Positions 55,511 to 57,703 of a DNA stretch of 57,703 bases are shown piece by piece. Origin of the DNA: Streptomyces harenosi (GTDB lineage: Bacteria; Actinomycetota; Actinomycetes; Streptomycetales; Streptomycetaceae). The notes beneath the pieces are model-generated. The model had not been told where the DNA came from. It saw only the letters and a program-made list of their open reading frames with translations, and did no database searches. The position numbers and the translations under genes were made by a program. Each line of letters opens with the position of its first letter. Positions within the stretch are counted from its first letter, which is position 1. Location: positions 1 through 57,703 of the forward strand of contig NZ_WYCT01000005.1 in assembly GCF_011008945.1 (NCBI RefSeq), given 5' to 3'.

Positions 55511-55825
55511 TACCTGCTGCTGGCCGGAGCCATCGCAGCCGAGGTCGCCGGGACCACCGCCATGAAGTACAGCGAGGGCTTCAGCAGGCCCTGGCCGTCG
55601 CTGCTGACGCTCCTCGCGTACCTGATCTCCTTCGGGCTGCTCGCGCAGACGCTGAAGACCCTCTCCGTCGGCACCGCCTACGCCATCTGGTCCGGCGTCG
55701 GCACCGCCGCCATCGCCACCATCGGCATCGTCTTCCTCGGTGAGGGGATGACCCTCGTCAAGGCCGCCGGCATCGCTCTGATCATCGTCGGCGTGGTGGT
55801 GCTCAACCTGGGCGGAGCCCACTGA
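55505..55825 (+). CDS. Small multidrug resistance (SMR/EmrE-QacE) transporter
   Basis: The 106-residue, four-helix protein has the SMR signature with the essential Glu13 in AIAAEVAGTTAMKYSEGF and WSGVGTAAIATIG in helix 3. SMR proteins export quaternary ammonium compounds or guanidinium with protons, usually as dimers. ATG 55505 is at the centre of a large palindrome and has no ribosome site. A hairpin follows four bases after the stop. Confidence 0.95.
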   Translation: MGYLLLAGAIAAEVAGTTAMKYSEGFSRPWPSLLTLLAYLISFGLLAQTLKTLSVGTAYAIWSGVGTAAIATIGIVFLGEGMTLVKAAGIALIIVGVVVLNLGGAH

Positions 55826-55829
55826 GGCC

Positions 55830-55853
55830 CCGCCGTCCCGGCCCGGACGGCGG
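55830..55853 (+). terminator. Terminator after the SMR gene
   Basis: Perfect 9-base arms CCGCCGTCC (55830-55838) and GGACGGCGG (55845-55853) with a six-base loop. Confidence 0.75.
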
Positions 55854-55911
55854 CAGCGGATCACCGGCGCCGCGCTCAGGGCCCTGGCGGAAACGGCACC
55901 GCCGGGCGCGG

Positions 55912-56022
55912 CTACCGCTCGGTGGCGGGCTGGGCCGAGGCGCCCGGCAGCAGCGCGGCGAGGGGTTGGCGCCCCCGTTTCCCCAGGTCGAGGGCGTCGG
56001 CGGAGCGCGGACCGCCCGGCAC
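55912..56022 (-). pseudogene. Possible C-terminal gene remnant, low confidence
   Basis: A minus-strand frame ending at TAG 55912-55914 reads PRSADALDLGKRGRQPLAAL then LPGASAQPATER. Nearly all its third positions are G or C, unlike random intergenic DNA, and it resembles the tail of a protein. Upstream the frame has no convincing ribosome site or longer protein. It may be a decayed 3' end of a lost gene, or chance. Confidence 0.25.
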
Positions 56023-56043
56023 GCGAGACGGCCGCGGGGCGGG

Positions 56044-56074
56044 TTGGCCTCCTCGCCCCCTGGCCGGTTAGGTT
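56044..56074 (+). promoter_or_regulatory. dapD promoter, likely leaderless
   Basis: TTGGCC (56044-56049) and TAGGTT (56069-56074), 19 bases apart, are plausible -35 and -10 elements. The ATG is six bases after the -10 and lacks a ribosome site. Confidence 0.5.
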
Positions 56075-56080
56075 GCCCTC

Positions 56081-57070
56081 ATGACCGACACGACTGCTCC
56101 CCGCACCACCGGCGCCGTGGCCGCCGGCCTCGCCACGATCGCCTCCGACGGCACCGTCCTCGACACCTGGTTCCCCGCCCCCGAGCTGGTCGACGAGCCC
56201 GGCCCGTCCGGCACCGAGCGGCTGACCGCCGAGCAGGCCGCCCAGGTGCTGGGCGGCGGCGCGACCGCGGCGATCGGCCCGGACGCCCGCCGCGGCGTCG
56301 AGGTCGTCGCGGTCCGTACGGTCATCGCCTCCCTGGACGACAAGCCGGTCGACGCGCACGACGTCTACCTGCGCCTGCACCTGCTCTCCCACCGCCTGGT
56401 CAAGCCGCACGGCCAGAGCCTGGACGGCATCTTCGCCCACCTGGCCAACGTCGCCTGGACCTCGCTGGGCCCGGTCGCCGTCGACGATGTCGAGAAGGTG
56501 CGCCTCAACGCCCGCGCCGAGGGGCTGCACCTCCAGGTGACCTCCATCGACAAGTTCCCGCGCATGACCGACTACGTCGTCCCCAAGGGCGTGCGCATCG
56601 CCGACGCCGACCGGGTCCGCCTCGGCGCGTACCTCGGCGAGGGCACCACCGTCATGCACGAGGGCTTCGTCAACTTCAACGCGGGCACGCTCGGCACCTC
56701 CATGGTCGAGGGCCGCATCTCCGCGGGCGTCGTCGTCGGCGACGGCTCGGACATCGGCGGCGGCGCCTCCACCATGGGCACCCTGTCCGGCGGCGGCAAC
56801 GTGATCATCTCCATCGGCGAGCGCTGCCTGGTCGGCGCCGAGGCGGGCGTCGGCATCGCGCTGGGCGACGAGTGCGTGGTCGAGGCCGGTCTCTACGTCA
56901 CCGCCGGCACCCGCGTGACCATGCCCGACGGCCAGATCGTCAAGGCCCGCGAGCTGTCCGGCGCCTCCCACATCCTCTTCCGCCGCAACTCGGTCACGGG
57001 CGCGGTCGAGGCCCGCCCGAACAACGCGGTGTGGGGCGGCCTGAACGAGGTCCTGCACAGCCACAACTGA
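56081..57070 (+). CDS. dapD: 2,3,4,5-tetrahydropyridine-2,6-dicarboxylate N-succinyltransferase
   Basis: DapD succinylates tetrahydrodipicolinate in the lysine/diaminopimelate pathway, which feeds the cell wall. The 329-residue product is the actinobacterial type. It has an N-terminal alpha/beta domain ([18 protein letters not shown]) and a left-handed beta-helix of hexapeptide repeats from about 185 ([20 protein letters not shown], then [20 protein letters not shown], then [20 protein letters not shown]). It ends with [20 protein letters not shown]. It seems monocistronic. Confidence 0.97.
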   Translation: MTDTTAPRTTGAVAAGLATIASDGTVLDTWFPAPELVDEPGPSGTERLTAEQAAQVLGGGATAAIGPDARRGVEVVAVRTVIASLDDKPVDAHDVYLRLHLLSHRLVKPHGQSLDGIFAHLANVAWTSLGPVAVDDVEKVRLNARAEGLHLQVTSIDKFPRMTDYVVPKGVRIADADRVRLGAYLGEGTTVMHEGFVNFNAGTLGTSMVEGRISAGVVVGDGSDIGGGASTMGTLSGGGNVIISIGERCLVGAEAGVGIALGDECVVEAGLYVTAGTRVTMPDGQIVKARELSGASHILFRRNSVTGAVEARPNNAVWGGLNEVLHSHN

Positions 57071-57284
57071 CGCCCGGCGGCCGCGGACCTGCGGCCGCCT
57101 CGCCGACCGGCGTCGGGACCGCCGCCGAGCACGCGGCGGCTCCCGGCGCCGGTCGCGCCGCGCGCCCTTCCCGTGCCGTACCCCTGCGTACATATGAGCG
57201 ACGTGACCTCGTCGTGGCCCTGGCGGATGAACGGGTGGACACAGAGTCCGATCAGATGCCGAAACGATGAAACGAGGGCCTGAC

Positions 57285-57509
57285 ATGACCAACGAGCGGG
57301 TGAGGACCATGACGCGCTGGCTGACCGGGGCGGGTGCCGTGGCGGCGGTGTGCTGGTTCCCGGCGGGGGCCGCGCACGCCGACGAGACCAACACGGCCTC
57401 GCACAACGGTCCGAGGGTGGCGTTGATCAACATCGGCCAGGTCGACGACCCCATGGAGGACGTGCTGGAGCACACGCTCCTCTTCGGCGACGGCTACGCC
57501 TGGAACTGA
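57285..57509 (+). CDS. Small secreted protein of unknown function
   Basis: The 74-residue protein starts at ATG 57285, which has GAGGG six bases upstream; ATG 57267 is an alternative. The N-terminus has Arg residues and a hydrophobic stretch WLTGAGAVAAVCWFPAGAAH with a predicted cut after AHA, so it is exported. The mature ~48 residues end in VALINIGQVDDPMEDVLEHT then LLFGDGYAWN, acidic and compact. I recall similar small secreted Streptomyces proteins with the DDPxEDVLEH pattern but no function. It is probably real, given the signal peptide and codon use. Confidence 0.7.
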   Translation: MTNERVRTMTRWLTGAGAVAAVCWFPAGAAHADETNTASHNGPRVALINIGQVDDPMEDVLEHTLLFGDGYAWN

Positions 57510-57668
57510 GCCGGCGCGCCGCGCCCCGGACGCGCCCGATCCGGGCGACACGGGCGGCACGGCGCGGGCGGCCCGGCCCCGGCTGCGGACCGTAGCGCCG
57601 ATCACGTGGATGCCGGCGGCGGCCTGCCCGGCACGGCCACGGCGACGGCCCTCCGCACCGCGCTGGGC

Positions 57669-57703
57669 CTGCCCCTTATACACATCTGACGCTGCCGACG
57701 AAG
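57669..57703 (+). other. Illumina Nextera adapter at the contig end (not genomic)
   Basis: Bases 57675-57701 match the Nextera transposase Read 1 adapter in reverse complement (CTTATACACATCTGACGCTG then CCGACGA). The preceding six bases (57669-57674) fit the rest of the adapter mosaic end except two T-to-C differences. Bases 57702-57703 are probably the beginning of an index. This stretch should not be read as chromosome. Confidence 0.95.

Overview
The window is the chromosomal core of a Streptomyces or very close relative. The evidence is a very high G+C content with strongly G/C-biased third codon positions, frequent GTG starts (and one TTG), an intact whiA sporulation regulator, and gene order that, from memory, matches the S. 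coelicolor region running from uvrA through uvrC-whiA-gap-pgk-tpi-secG, the pentose phosphate operon, ctaB/ctaA and the suf operon to dapD. Much of this order is also shared with Mycobacterium. I see no rRNA, tRNA, CRISPR array, prophage or transposase. The sequence looks like the end of a draft contig: the last ~33 bases match an Illumina Nextera adapter.

Layout. 1-8.5 kb: a partial FtsK-like protein, a TerC membrane protein behind a yybP-ykoY (manganese) riboswitch, a ChaA-type Ca2+/H+ antiporter, an MFS transporter, a frameshifted S66 LD-carboxypeptidase, aroQ, a metallo-beta-lactamase-fold hydrolase and a mycothiol-type (MDMPI/DinB) enzyme. 8.7-15.2 kb: uvrA, a YceI protein, an XRE/MmyB-type regulator, a PfkB sugar kinase and a Tat-exported Rieske protein. 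15.2-20.5 kb: uvrC-rapZ-yvcK-whiA, an overlapping operon joining repair, cell-envelope/carbon signalling and development. 20.6-32.5 kb: a secreted M14 carboxypeptidase, the glycolytic set gap, pgk-tpiA and pgi, with secG, an RbpA-family protein, an MFS exporter and a solitary binding protein between them. 32.6-34.6 kb: a TetR repressor divergent from a SnoaL-NmrA pair across three copies of one operator. 34.7-41.3 kb: tkt-tal-zwf-opcA-pgl on the minus strand, covering the oxidative pentose phosphate pathway with translational overlaps. 42-48.4 kb: heme O synthase ctaB, heme A synthase ctaA, an ABC-2 exporter pair and three little-known proteins. 48.7-55.4 kb: the SUF Fe-S assembly operon sufR-B-D-ferredoxin-C-S-U-T. 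55.5 kb to the end: an SMR transporter, dapD, a small secreted protein and the adapter.

How the genes work together. The glycolytic and pentose phosphate enzymes form one central-carbon block, and heme A synthesis plus Fe-S assembly supply respiratory cofactors. Regulatory DNA is unusually readable. uvrA, uvrC and an MFS gene each carry the actinobacterial RecA-independent DNA-damage promoter pattern (tTGTCRgtg-N8-TAnnnT). sufR has a CAAC-N6-GTTG self-operator and an upstream iron-box-like site. The SMR gene starts inside a near-perfect 28-bp palindrome. Two short palindromic elements with the same 8-bp ends appear to have inserted in frame, in opposite orientations, near the 5' ends of ctaB and sufD.
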